A DNA stretch of 64,000 nucleotides from CAWCAL01 sp963695075 (GTDB lineage: Bacteria; Actinomycetota; Acidimicrobiia; Acidimicrobiales; CAWCAL01), in contig CAVOFR010000005.1 in NCBI GenBank assembly GCA_963695075.1, positions 453,135 to 517,134 of the forward strand, given 5' to 3'. Shown here in pieces: positions 42,334-51,507 of the stretch. Within the stretch, counting starts at the first letter, position 1. Each line of letters begins with the position of its first letter. Under the pieces are notes generated by a model. That model searched no databases. It was given only the letters and a program-made list of their open reading frames with translations, and was not told where the DNA came from. A program made the position numbers and the translations under genes.

Positions 42334-43806
42334 CGGGCGGGAGGCGAGGACCGGGGATTCGTCGAGGACGCGCTGGAAGAACTCGCGGTCGGCGAAGATG
42401 CCCTTGTCGGCCAGGTACATCTTGCCGTAGCGCTCGAAGTACATGAGCTGCTTGCCCAGGAGGAACGTGCCGCGGCTGAAGTCGCTGGCGATGCCGCCGT
42501 ACTCCTCGGCCATGCCGCGGAGTCGGCGTTGCTCGCGAATGCGTCTGATCAGCCCGCGGATGCTCCGGTCCGTCAGCTCCATACCGCGGGCGGTGGCCAC
42601 CTGTTCCATCGGGGCGTTGACCATGGCCGAGAGACTGACCTCGCCGAACGGTGCGGTCACCACCGGCTCGATCGTGGCCCGCACGAACGTCGTGATCTCC
42701 TCGTCGTTCATCTGCAGGCCTTCGCGGATGACCTGCCCGTAGTTGTCGATGATCAGCTCGGCGATGTCCTTCCAAGCCGTGTCGTCACCCAGCGCGGCCT
42801 CGCAGAGTCGGCGGAAGAAGAGGTGACTGTCGCGGTCGAGCCGGCCGACGATGCCCCAGTCGATCACCCCGATCCGGCCGTCGGGCATCAGGAGCAGGTT
42901 GCCGGCGTGCACGTCGCCGTGGAACGTCCCCCAGCGGACGGCGGTCAGGAGGAAGCCCTTGACCAGCTGGTCCACCACCGGGACCGGGTCGTAGCCGTAC
43001 TCGGCGATGCGTTCCAGGTCGTCGACGGCCACACCGTCGAGGAACTCCATGACGAGCACCTTCATACCGCTGATCTCGGGGAACGGTCGGGGCACCATCA
43101 CCAGCGGGAGGTCGACGTGTTCGAGCAGCTGGCGGTAGTTGACCATGGCCCGCAGCTCGTTGCGCAGATCCAGTTCTTCGCCGACCTGGATCCGGAATCC
43201 GTCGAACATCTCCAGCAGCGATCCGGCGTTGGCGTCGCCGGTGTGGCGGGCCGCCAGGTCGAGCAGCGGCTCGAACAGGTCGAGGTCGGTTGCCACGCTG
43301 AGCTCGATGCCGGGCCGCAGCACCTTGACCGCCACGTCACTGCCGTCGTGGAGCTTGGCCCGGTGCACCACCGCGATCGACGCCCGGCCGATCGGTTCCT
43401 CGTCGAACTCGGCGAAGGTGTCCTCCATCGGTCCGCCGAGGCTCTCTTCGATGACGTTGCGGATCTTCGCGATCGGGACCGGGGCCCCGGTGTCGAGGCA
43501 GGAGCGGAACTCCTGGGCCACGGCCTCGCCGAACATCGACGGCGCCGAGCCGACCAGCTGACCGAACTTCATGAAGGTGCCGCCGAGCTCCTCGAATGTG
43601 TGGCGGAGGGGCGCGGCGAACTCGTCGTCGGGAAGGGAGCGATGGCGGGCGGTCTTCCAGGCCAGGGGTCCGAAGTTGCGGGTGCCGACCCGGAGGATCT
43701 GGCTGGCTCGACGGGTGAGCCGGGCCCGGCTGGGAGTGGGCAGATGGCGGGGAAAGACCGCCGGCCTCGACAGCCCGTCGGCATCCAGCGTGACGTCTTC
43801 AGCCAT
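42331..43806 (-). CDS. AarF/ABC1/UbiB kinase family protein 2
   Basis: 491 residues. Family motifs: TFMKFGQLVGSAP (KxGQ), GRASIAVVHRA, VAVKVLRPG, then TFHGDVHAGNLL and GVIDWGIVGRL (catalytic and metal loops). The C-terminal region is helical. It shares the fold but little sequence with the convergent AarF gene beyond the motifs, so the two are distant paralogues. Its stop is provided by the palindrome between them. ATG 43806. Confidence 0.9.
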   Translation of the reverse strand: MAEDVTLDADGLSRPAVFPRHLPTPSRARLTRRASQILRVGTRNFGPLAWKTARHRSLPDDEFAAPLRHTFEELGGTFMKFGQLVGSAPSMFGEAVAQEFRSCLDTGAPVPIAKIRNVIEESLGGPMEDTFAEFDEEPIGRASIAVVHRAKLHDGSDVAVKVLRPGIELSVATDLDLFEPLLDLAARHTGDANAGSLLEMFDGFRIQVGEELDLRNELRAMVNYRQLLEHVDLPLVMVPRPFPEISGMKVLVMEFLDGVAVDDLERIAEYGYDPVPVVDQLVKGFLLTAVRWGTFHGDVHAGNLLLMPDGRIGVIDWGIVGRLDRDSHLFFRRLCEAALGDDTAWKDIAELIIDNYGQVIREGLQMNDEEITTFVRATIEPVVTAPFGEVSLSAMVNAPMEQVATARGMELTDRSIRGLIRRIREQRRLRGMAEEYGGIASDFSRGTFLLGKQLMYFERYGKMYLADKGIFADREFFQRVLDESPVLASRP

Positions 43807-43864
43807 GGCGAAGAAGCGTAAGACCCCGGGACTGAACGGGGGTAATCACCGGTAGGTTGCCCCG

Positions 43865-44611
43865 GTGGATCCCGACCGACACCTCGAGCTCGAGCTGGTG
43901 TTCAACTTCCGCGACCTGGGTGGGATCCCGACCGTCGACGGCCGTCGGGTCCGGCGTGATCTGGTGTTCCGGGCCGACGGGCTCAATCGCCTGGGGGGCG
44001 CCGACCTGGCCCGGGTGGCCGAGCTGGGCCTGCGGGCCGTGGTCGACCTCCGCACGCTCGACGAGCAGGAGGCCCACGGCACGTTCCCGGTCGACGACCA
44101 TCCGGTCAACTTCCACCACCTGCCGCTGATCGAGAAGTTGTGGGACCTCGAAGACCCCGGGGTCCACGCCGACCCGTCCGGCTACCTGCTCGAGCGCTAC
44201 ATCGAGATCGCCGAGAACGCCGGGGCGATGCTGCGCCGGCTGTTCGAGCTGATCGCCGATGAGGAGCATCTCCCCATCGTGTTCCACTGCGCGGCGGGCA
44301 AGGATCGCACCGGGGTGGCGGCGGCGGTCCTCCTCGATGCCCTGGGCGTCGACACCGAGCGCATCGCGCACGACTACGGCATGTCGGGGGCCGCCTCGCG
44401 CCAGTTCATGGAATGGGCACGGCGTACCGACCCCGCCTGGTGGGCCGAGCTCCAGGGTCAGCCCGATGTCTTCCGCGACGCGCCGCCGTCGGTGATGGTG
44501 GCGCTCCTCGGCGAGCTCACCGAGCGGTTCGGGTCGCTCGAGGGCTGGCGGCGTGAGAGCGGTATCGACGACGAGCTGGTCGGTGGTGTGCGTCGTCGCA
44601 TGCTCGGCTGA
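43865..44611 (+). CDS. Tyrosine-specific protein phosphatase
   Basis: 248 residues, protein tyrosine/serine phosphatase of the LipA/PtpB-like class. N-terminal phrase NFRDLGGIPTVDGRRVR is a family hallmark. The P-loop HCAAGKDRTG has nucleophilic Cys142, with an upstream DLRTLDEQ segment. GTG 43865 is used (VDPDRHLELEL). It is divergent from the second AarF gene with 58 bp between. The target is unknown. Confidence 0.88.
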   Translation: MDPDRHLELELVFNFRDLGGIPTVDGRRVRRDLVFRADGLNRLGGADLARVAELGLRAVVDLRTLDEQEAHGTFPVDDHPVNFHHLPLIEKLWDLEDPGVHADPSGYLLERYIEIAENAGAMLRRLFELIADEEHLPIVFHCAAGKDRTGVAAAVLLDALGVDTERIAHDYGMSGAASRQFMEWARRTDPAWWAELQGQPDVFRDAPPSVMVALLGELTERFGSLEGWRRESGIDDELVGGVRRRMLG

Positions 44612-44635
44612 CACCGCGATCGGGGCCGGACGCGC

Positions 44636-45598
44636 TCAGGCCCCGGTTCCGACGTGTCCTTCCAGACGATCGGAGACCGACACGGCCTCGACCGCATCGA
44701 GATTGCTCGGCGCGAACCGGCGTCGCCTCGCTCCCTCCTCCCAGGCGATCGCGACCAGGCTGAACGCGATGGCGCCCACGAGTCCGGTGAGCACCGCCTG
44801 AGCGAACGGTCGCTGCAGGGTCTGGTGGGGGCTGGTCGAGCCGATCTCGATTCTCGGGGCTGCGTCGGCGGCGACGGTGGTGACCGACGTGGCGAGCCGG
44901 ATGAGGTCGTCGCGGACCGAGGTCAGGGCAAGCTCGAGATCCGAGCCGGCGACCAGTGGATCGGCCAGCGCCGTCTCGACCGCCGCTCGGGCCTCCCCGG
45001 TGAGGGTGCCGACCTCGACCGGATCGGGTGTGGTCGCGACCTGTTGGCGGGTGAGACCGGCTCGGACCCGGACCGTCGCCTGGTCGAGGGTCACCAGCGC
45101 CGGGGATCCGATCATCGAACCAGCGACGAACTCCTCGAGCTGATCGAGCTGTTCGCCGACCCGTGCGATGGTCGGTCGGAGCTCCTCGGGCGTCGGTGGT
45201 GCGACCGCGATGGCATGCGCGGACTCGACCGCGCTGGTGATCACCGACGCGGCCAGGACCGGATCATCCCGGGTTGCCCGGTCCTCGACGAGCGCGGCGG
45301 GCGGGTCGGTCCGCACCGCCACCCGGAGTCGGCTGAAGATCTGGTCGACCGGCATGCCCGTGGCCTCCGCGGTGGCACGTCGGACCTCCGACGAGCCGAT
45401 GGCCACGGTCAGTTCCTCGACGTAGCCGGCATCGGCTCCGGAGTCGAGCCCTGCGGGGGCCGAGACCTCGGCCCTGGTCACGTGGACGGTGGTCGCGTCC
45501 ACGTCGAGGTACCAGACGATCGCGACGGCCAGCATGGTGCCGACGAGGATCTCGTCCAGATGGGCGCGGATCGACGCTGTGGCCCTGCGAGCGTTCAC
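44636..45598 (-). CDS. Wzz-like membrane protein
   Basis: 320 residues with one membrane helix near each end (DEILVGTMLAVAIVWYL and QAVLTGLVGAIAFSLVAIAW). Between lies an extracytoplasmic helical domain of about 200 residues. This two-helix topology is that of chain-length determinant (Wzz/polysaccharide co-polymerase) proteins, but no diagnostic motif near the second helix is seen. Could also be a structural envelope protein. ATG 45598. Confidence 0.55.
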   Translation of the reverse strand: MNARRATASIRAHLDEILVGTMLAVAIVWYLDVDATTVHVTRAEVSAPAGLDSGADAGYVEELTVAIGSSEVRRATAEATGMPVDQIFSRLRVAVRTDPPAALVEDRATRDDPVLAASVITSAVESAHAIAVAPPTPEELRPTIARVGEQLDQLEEFVAGSMIGSPALVTLDQATVRVRAGLTRQQVATTPDPVEVGTLTGEARAAVETALADPLVAGSDLELALTSVRDDLIRLATSVTTVAADAAPRIEIGSTSPHQTLQRPFAQAVLTGLVGAIAFSLVAIAWEEGARRRRFAPSNLDAVEAVSVSDRLEGHVGTGA

Positions 45599-45658
45599 GC
45601 CATCCCATCGGCCGATGCGGATCGGACTGGAGTCCGGGTTGGCGCCGGTCGGGCGAGG

Positions 45659-46735
45659 TCAGGGCCGGATCTCGTAGTAGAGGTTCGCCGGATCGGCGAA
45701 GTCGTGCACGGCGAACGACGTGAAGCCGGCGTCGGTCGCGAACTGCTCGAGCAGCTCGGGCGGGAGACCGAGGGTGCCCAGGCCGGCGCCGTCGGGTTCG
45801 CTCATGGCCGAGGCCATGCAGGCGGTGACCGAGATGGCGTACATCATGGCCCGCAGCGGGTTGCGCTCGTTCGAGGTGTAGTCGGGCCCGCACCTGATGT
45901 CCTTGCACAGCCAGACCCCGTCGGATCGAAGCGCGCCGGCGATCGCCTCGATGGTCGCGGCCGGGTGGGGCATGTCGTGGAGGCAGTCGAAGGTCAGGAC
46001 CAGGTCGAACGTCGGCTCCGATGGCAGGTCCTCACCGCCGGCTACGTCGAACGCGACGTTGTCGAGGCCCGCCTCGGTGGCCCGATCGCGGGCCAGGCCG
46101 ATCGCGACCTCGGACGGGTCGACGCCGAGGAACCGGCTGTTCGGGTACGCCTCGGCCATCGTGGTGACGGCGACTCCACCTCCGCAGCCGACGTCGACCA
46201 CGTCGGCTCCGGCCGTGAGAACGGCGTCGAGGCCGTCGATGGCGGGGATGATGAAGGGCACGAGGGCGAGCCGGCTCCACGGGCCGAGCATGCGCGAGGT
46301 GGTGTGGGCGGCGGTCTCTCCGAGGTCGTCGTAGGTGAGCCCCACCCCGGTGCGGAAGGACTCGGCCAGGCGGTCGACGTAGGTGGGGGTGGGTGGCGCG
46401 CCGAACGCGCCGGCGGCGAAGAACAGGCTGTCCCGTTCGTCGGCGAGGACGGCGGCACCGACGTCGGTGAGGGCGAAGCTGTCGCCGTCGGTCGTCTCCA
46501 GGAGCTCGGCGGCTCCGAGGGCCCGGGCCCATTCGAGGACCCAACGGGCGTGGAGGCCGGTGCGGTCGGCCAGGGCCTCGGCGGTGAGCGGCCCGGCGCT
46601 CCACATCGCGGCGAACAGACCGAGTCGGTCGCCCAGGTGGATGAGCAGCGAGATCCGCTCCCCCTCCCGGTACTTGTACACCTTGAGGGCGAACAGCCCG
46701 ACGTCCTTCGGGTCGAGATCCTGGGTGCCGGCCAT
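45659..46735 (-). CDS. SAM-dependent methyltransferase with winged-helix N-terminus
   Basis: 358 residues. An N-terminal dimerisation/winged-helix-like region (LLIHLGDRLGLFAAM, LTAEALADRTGLHARWVLEWARALGAAELL) precedes a class I methyltransferase with SAM-binding motif VVDVGCGGGVAV, acidic Asp of FLGVDPSE and VLTFDCLHDM. The architecture resembles the O-methyltransferase/ubiquinone-type C-methyltransferases of actinobacteria. Substrate unknown. ATG 46735; divergent from the hydrolase lipoprotein with 37 bp between. Confidence 0.8.
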   Translation of the reverse strand: MAGTQDLDPKDVGLFALKVYKYREGERISLLIHLGDRLGLFAAMWSAGPLTAEALADRTGLHARWVLEWARALGAAELLETTDGDSFALTDVGAAVLADERDSLFFAAGAFGAPPTPTYVDRLAESFRTGVGLTYDDLGETAAHTTSRMLGPWSRLALVPFIIPAIDGLDAVLTAGADVVDVGCGGGVAVTTMAEAYPNSRFLGVDPSEVAIGLARDRATEAGLDNVAFDVAGGEDLPSEPTFDLVLTFDCLHDMPHPAATIEAIAGALRSDGVWLCKDIRCGPDYTSNERNPLRAMMYAISVTACMASAMSEPDGAGLGTLGLPPELLEQFATDAGFTSFAVHDFADPANLYYEIRP

Positions 46736-46772
46736 GCACCACTATCGTCGCGGAGGACCCGGGGAGGGAAGT

Positions 46773-48911
46773 ATGTCGATTCGTCGCAGCGCCATCCTGC
46801 TCATCGTGGGGGCGCTCCTGGCCGCCGCCTGCTCGACGGCCGAGGACACGCTGCTCGGCCCGGAGGAGACCTCTCCGACCACGGCATCGGAGGCGACCAC
46901 CACGGTCCCCCCGTCCGAGCCGGCTCCGCCCGAGCTGGTCGCCGCGATCGAAGCGGTGGTCGATGGCCAGCCCGACGGATGCGAGCTGCTCGACGGGGCG
47001 TCGTGCCTCCTCCCGTACCCCAGCGACCACTTCGTCGACGAAGGCGAGCCGGTGTCGCGGGGCGACGACCTGGGCGACGGCAACCCGCAGCTCCTCGCCT
47101 TCGAACCCGCTTTCATGCCGGTCAACGCCGGCGGCACGGCGATCGATCCGACGCAGTGGAATCTCCTCGACGGGTTCAGCCCCGGCACCGCGATGCTGAC
47201 GGTGATCCCCGACCTCGACGCCGAAGCCAGCGATCTGCCACCGGTGACCGACGTGGCCGCCTCGCTCGAGGACGACTCGCCCGTCGTGCTGTTCGACGCC
47301 GATGGCGGGGTCCGGATCCCGGTCTGGGCCGAGCTCGACGCCAACGTGAGCGATCCGGCCGAGCGGCCGCTGATCGTGCGCCCGGCGATCAATCTCACCG
47401 AGGGGCACCGGCACGTGATCGGGCTGCGCAACCTGCGCGACGCCGACGGTGAGCCGATCGCGCCGCCGCCGGTCTTCGAGGCGCTGCGGGACGGCCTGAC
47501 CACCGGGATCGACACCGTCGAGGATGCCCGGGAGTCCACCGAGACGGTGTTCGCCGACCTGGCCCGCCAGGACGTGGCCCGCGACGAGCTCTACCTGGCG
47601 TGGGACTTCACGGTGGCGTCGCGCCGGTCGCTGGCCGAGCGCATGCTGCACATCAGGGACGACGGGTTCGCCTCGCTCGACGGGGAGGCGCCCAGCTTCG
47701 AGATCACCGAGTTCCAGGAGCCGCCCGCCGATCCGCCCGGTGAGCACGTCGCCCGGTGGGTCGAGGGCACCTTCGAGGTGCCCCTCTACCTGACCGGCAA
47801 CGGGGCACCGGGCAGCGGCTACGACCTCGGCGACGACGGACTACCGGCGAGGAACGGTTCCTACACCGCTTCGTTCTCGTGCAGCATCCCGGAATCGGTC
47901 GTTCGCGACGGGGTGGCCGGACGCCCGGTGATCTACGGCCACGGTCTGTTGGGCGGCCAGGACGAGATCCGGGCCGATCACATCTCGGTCGCGGGCAACG
48001 CCAACGACTTCGTCTACTGCGCCACCGACTGGATCGGGATGTCCGAGGCCGACATCGGCAACGCGCTGGCCATCCTGACCGATCTCTCCACGTTCAACAC
48101 GCTGGCCGACCGGGTCCAGCAGGGCGTGCTCAACACGCTGTTTCTGGCCCGGTTGATGGTGCACCCCGACGGCTTCGTGAGCCATCCGGCGTTCCAGGCG
48201 GTCGGCACCGGCCCGCTGCTCGACACGACCGAAGCGTTCTACGACGGCAACAGCCAGGGCGCCATCATCGGTGGGATGGCGACGGCGTTCGCCCAGGACT
48301 GGACCCGGGCGGTTCTCGGGGTGGGTGGGATGAACTACAGCACGCTGCTGCGGCGGAGCGTCGACTTCGACACCTATTCGCTGGTTCTCAAGCCGTCCTA
48401 TCCCGACGAGCTGGATCAGGCCATCGTCATGTCGCTGATCCAGCTGTTGTGGGATCGGGCCGAGACCAACGGGTACGCCCAGCACGTGACCGATGACCCG
48501 TACCCGAACACGCCGCCCCACGAGGTCCTCATGCACGTGGCCGTCGGTGACCACCAGGTCTCCACCATCACCGCCGAGGTGATGGCCCGTACGATCGGTG
48601 CCGCGGTCGTGCCCGACCCGATCGCACCGGACCGCACCGACGATGTCGAGGCGGCCGCGCTCATCGCCCGGATCGAGGCGTTTCCCCACGACGGGTCGGC
48701 GTTGGTGTTCTGGGACTCGGGGTCGCCGGTCGCTCCCACCGAGAACCTGCCGCCCCGGGAGGGAACCGACCCGCACGAGGATCCTCGCCGTCAGGCCGCG
48801 GGAATCGAGCAGAAGAACTCGTTCCTGCGCCCCGACGGCGTGGTGGTCGACGTGTGCGATTCCAGCCCGTGTCAGGCCGTGCCGCGCGATGATCTGACCC
48901 TCGAGCCCTGA
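46773..48911 (+). CDS. Alpha/beta-hydrolase-like lipoprotein
   Basis: 712 residues. A lipoprotein signal (ILLIVGALLAAAC) precedes a Thr/Pro linker and an N-terminal beta-rich region. A C-terminal alpha/beta hydrolase part has YGHGLLGGQDEI (oxyanion region), YDGNSQGAIIGG (nucleophile elbow with Ser) and late His/Asp candidates (HVAVGDHQV). Large lipoproteins of this build occur in actinobacteria and myxobacteria and may be secreted lipases or esterases. ATG 46773 has GGGAGGG 6 bp upstream. The last codons and the stop lie in a 25-bp direct duplication (48894-48918 and 48922-48946). Confidence 0.75.
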   Translation: MSIRRSAILLIVGALLAAACSTAEDTLLGPEETSPTTASEATTTVPPSEPAPPELVAAIEAVVDGQPDGCELLDGASCLLPYPSDHFVDEGEPVSRGDDLGDGNPQLLAFEPAFMPVNAGGTAIDPTQWNLLDGFSPGTAMLTVIPDLDAEASDLPPVTDVAASLEDDSPVVLFDADGGVRIPVWAELDANVSDPAERPLIVRPAINLTEGHRHVIGLRNLRDADGEPIAPPPVFEALRDGLTTGIDTVEDARESTETVFADLARQDVARDELYLAWDFTVASRRSLAERMLHIRDDGFASLDGEAPSFEITEFQEPPADPPGEHVARWVEGTFEVPLYLTGNGAPGSGYDLGDDGLPARNGSYTASFSCSIPESVVRDGVAGRPVIYGHGLLGGQDEIRADHISVAGNANDFVYCATDWIGMSEADIGNALAILTDLSTFNTLADRVQQGVLNTLFLARLMVHPDGFVSHPAFQAVGTGPLLDTTEAFYDGNSQGAIIGGMATAFAQDWTRAVLGVGGMNYSTLLRRSVDFDTYSLVLKPSYPDELDQAIVMSLIQLLWDRAETNGYAQHVTDDPYPNTPPHEVLMHVAVGDHQVSTITAEVMARTIGAAVVPDPIAPDRTDDVEAAALIARIEAFPHDGSALVFWDSGSPVAPTENLPPREGTDPHEDPRRQAAGIEQKNSFLRPDGVVVDVCDSSPCQAVPRDDLTLEP

Positions 48912-48946
48912 CCCGCGGGCCCTGACCCTCGAGCCCTGACCCGCGG
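48894..48946. repeat. 25-bp direct duplication across two convergent stop codons
   Basis: CTGACCCTCGAGCCCTGACC and five following bases occur at 48894-48918 and again at 48922-48946 (period 28). The first copy holds the end and stop of the hydrolase gene. The second lies just before the stop of the convergent DUF4349 gene (48947-48949). CCGCGG-centred short palindromes result. Confidence 0.8.
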
Positions 48947-50365
48947 TCAGGATCGCGCGGGCACCTCGCTGTCGGCGTCGGTGTCGGCGTCGGGCGGGGC
49001 GGGCGGATCCGGTGGTGCCGGCGGCGCCGGGAGGGAAGCGGAGCGGCTCCGGAGGAACCACCGCACGACCAGCGCCACCGGCACCAGGATGACCAGGAAC
49101 GGGAGCAGGATCCCGGCCAGGATTACGAGGTACCCGCCGGCGGCGATCAGCGCGTCGAGGCTGGCCTGGAGGGCGTCGCCGAAGCCTGGTAGCGAGTCGG
49201 TGGTCACCGCCGAGACCTCGACCGTGTCGACCGAACCGACCTCGTCGCCGTCGTTGGTCAGGGCACTGGCCTCGGCGGTGGTGCGCAGATCGCCGTCGAC
49301 GACGGTCTCGTAGCTGAACACGACGGTTTCGCCTGCGGCGAGCTTGGCCGGCTCACCCGAGACGACGGTGAGGTCGTCGGTCGAGAGCTCGAGGGCCTCG
49401 TCGACGACGGTGAGGTCGGTCAGTTCGGTGACGCCGGTGTTGGTGAGGGTGTAGCAGTAGGTGATGTCGGCGCCGTCGTCGAGCTGGATGCCCTCCCGCC
49501 CCCGGCAGGTGTCGCCGAGACCGTGGCCCTCGATGGCCGTGGCCGAGAGCGTGAGTCCGGACGACACGAGGTCGGCCTGGGTCAGGGTCACGACGATGGT
49601 GGCCAGGTCGACCTGTCCCTCGACGGTGCGGAGCTGGCCGCGGAGCTGTTCGAGCCGGGTCTCGCGCTCGAGGAGCTGGGCCTCGAGGGTGGCGATGTTG
49701 TCGACGCTGCCGGCGTCGGCCATGAGGGCTCGGAGCCGTTCGACGCTGGTCTCGGAGGTGCGGATCTGGCTCTCGAGGTCGACGACGACCTCGGTGACGT
49801 CGTCGGTGGTGACGGTCTGGCTGACCACTTCACCGACCTCGCCGAGGCGGGACACCGCCTTGTTGAACTCCGACGGTGGGACCTTGAAGGTCACGATCGA
49901 TCGGGGCTCGTCGCCGCCGCTGGACTCCTGGCCGTAGAGGATGCCGCCCAGGCCTTCGACCGCGGTCTGGGCCTTGATGGTGGCCTCGGTCACGTCCTCG
50001 ACCGCGACCGAGATGGTGGCGGTGAAGATGATCGATCGGCCGTCGAGGACCTGCTGGAGATCGGGGAGGTCGGCGGTTCCCTCGCCGGGCGCGGCGGCCG
50101 GATCGAGGGGAAGCGCGGCGCTGCTGGCCGCCTCGGAATCGTCCGCCTCGCCACCGCCTTGGGCCTCGGTGGCGACCGAGGGGCTCGGGACGGCGAAGTC
50201 GGCCGCGTCGCCACCGCCCTCGGCCTCGTCGAACACGATGTCGCCGTCGGCGGCCGGTTGCTCCTGGGCCGTGAGGCCCGACGAGTCGCTGCTGTCGGTG
50301 CCGCACGCGGCCGCGAGCAGGACGGTGATCAGGATCAGGCCGAGCAGTGTGGTGAGTCGACGCAT
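48947..50365 (-). CDS. DUF4349 lipoprotein with inserted DUF11/DUF7507-like domain
   Basis: 472 residues. Lipoprotein signal LLAAAC, then the DUF4349 region (SIIFTATISVAVEDVTEATIKAQTAVEGLGG, KVPPSEFNKAVSRL, and a helical hairpin SQIRTSETSVERLRALM...RETRLEQLRGQL). Normally the hairpin is followed at once by a C-terminal membrane helix. Here residues of about 275-385 form a DUF11/DUF7507-type beta domain (GADITYCYTLTNTGVTELTDL, KLAAGETVVFSYE), then a membrane helix (YLVILAGILLPFLVILVPVALVV) and a basic tail. ATG 50365 has GGAGGTG about 5 bp upstream. Function unknown. Confidence 0.8.
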   Translation of the reverse strand: MRRLTTLLGLILITVLLAAACGTDSSDSSGLTAQEQPAADGDIVFDEAEGGGDAADFAVPSPSVATEAQGGGEADDSEAASSAALPLDPAAAPGEGTADLPDLQQVLDGRSIIFTATISVAVEDVTEATIKAQTAVEGLGGILYGQESSGGDEPRSIVTFKVPPSEFNKAVSRLGEVGEVVSQTVTTDDVTEVVVDLESQIRTSETSVERLRALMADAGSVDNIATLEAQLLERETRLEQLRGQLRTVEGQVDLATIVVTLTQADLVSSGLTLSATAIEGHGLGDTCRGREGIQLDDGADITYCYTLTNTGVTELTDLTVVDEALELSTDDLTVVSGEPAKLAAGETVVFSYETVVDGDLRTTAEASALTNDGDEVGSVDTVEVSAVTTDSLPGFGDALQASLDALIAAGGYLVILAGILLPFLVILVPVALVVRWFLRSRSASLPAPPAPPDPPAPPDADTDADSEVPARS

Positions 50366-50480
50366 GGGACACCTCCGTTTGGTGATGTCCGTGAGACGGT
50401 CGTCGGGTCGCCCTGGTTCCCAAGCCGAAATCTGGTCCGCCACCGTCGGGAAGCGACGGTTGGGAACGGGTTGTTGGGTG

Positions 50481-51410
50481 TCAGGCGGCGGTGTCGGTCT
50501 GGTTACGGCGGGTGAGGTCGGCGAAGACCTCGTCGATGGTGCGGAGGACCGCCACGATGGCCGGTCGATCGGCGCTGGCCTCGCGAATCGCGATCTGGAC
50601 CGTACGGCTGAACTTGGGGGACGTCTCGAGGACGCGTACGCCGCGCGGCCGCTGGACGAGACCCAGATCGGGGATGAGCGCGACCCCCTGGCCGGCGGCG
50701 ACCAGTTGCAGCGCGGTCGGGTAGTCGTCGTTGATGTGGGCGATGTCGGGCTCGAAGCCGGCCGAGCGGCATGCGGTGACGATGCATCGACCGCAGCTCA
50801 GGCGGGGTGACGAGCAGATGAACGAGCGGTCGGCCAGGTCGGCGAGTGGGACGGTCGTACCGGTGAGGGGGTCGTCGTCGGCGACCACCAGTCGGAAGTA
50901 CTCCTCGACCACGGTGTCGCGACGGATCCCCGGCGTGGGTGCCGTCGGAGCGTGGCGGTAGTCGACGGTGAAGGACAGGTCCATGTCGCCGGAGGCCAGA
51001 GCGGTGATCGCCTCGTCGGGTTCGAGCTCGGCGGTCCGGATCCTGAGCTGGGGATGATCCTCGGCGAGCCGGGCCAGCAGGGCGGGGAGCGCGTTTGCTG
51101 CGACCGATTCGAAGGTCCCCATCGTCAGGGTGCCCTTGACCTCCTGGCTGACCCGCTCGACCGCGGCCTGGGCAGCTTCGAGTCCGGCGAGGAGGGACCG
51201 GGCGTGGCCGACCAGCTCGCGCCCTGCGTCGGTGAGGCGGACGTTGCGCCCCACTCGTTCGAGCACGGCGACTCCCGTCGCGTTCTCGAGGTTGCGGAGC
51301 TGCTGGGAGAGGGCCGAGGGCGTGTAGCCGAGCGAGTCGGCCGCTGCCGCGATCGTCCCCCGTTCGGCCACCTCACACAGGATGCGGAGCTGCTGGAGGG
51401 AGATGTCCAC
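50481..51410 (-). CDS. LysR-family transcriptional regulator
   Basis: 309 residues. N-terminal winged helix (LQQLRILCEVAERGTIAAAADSLGYTPSALSQQLRNLENATG) and a two-lobed effector domain (from about residue 90, with TALASGDMDLSF and LADRSFICSSPRLSCGRCIV). It is divergent from a small zinc-ribbon gene. An inverted repeat between them (51451-51473) is a likely operator that would control both genes. The regulated pathway is not evident. Confidence 0.9.
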   Translation of the reverse strand: MDISLQQLRILCEVAERGTIAAAADSLGYTPSALSQQLRNLENATGVAVLERVGRNVRLTDAGRELVGHARSLLAGLEAAQAAVERVSQEVKGTLTMGTFESVAANALPALLARLAEDHPQLRIRTAELEPDEAITALASGDMDLSFTVDYRHAPTAPTPGIRRDTVVEEYFRLVVADDDPLTGTTVPLADLADRSFICSSPRLSCGRCIVTACRSAGFEPDIAHINDDYPTALQLVAAGQGVALIPDLGLVQRPRGVRVLETSPKFSRTVQIAIREASADRPAIVAVLRTIDEVFADLTRRNQTDTAA

Positions 51411-51450
51411 TTGCGGATCGAGCGTAGCCGATCATGTAGCGCTTCTAAAC

Positions 51451-51473
51451 AGTAATGCGAAAATCGTATTGCT
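51451..51473. promoter_or_regulatory. Inverted repeat, probable LysR operator
   Basis: AGTAATGCGA (51451-51460), three bases, TCGTATTGCT (51464-51473). The two halves match at 8 of 10 positions when complemented. It lies in the AT-rich gap between lysR and the divergent zinc-ribbon gene, as expected for a LysR regulator site. Confidence 0.6.
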
Positions 51474-51507
51474 TTTCTTGTGGAGCAGGGGCCTTCACAG
51501 TGGAGCC

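Noticed and set aside
44654..47452. A 932-codon plus-strand frame
   Set aside because: It runs antisense through the Wzz-like and methyltransferase genes and then out of frame through the hydrolase lipoprotein.
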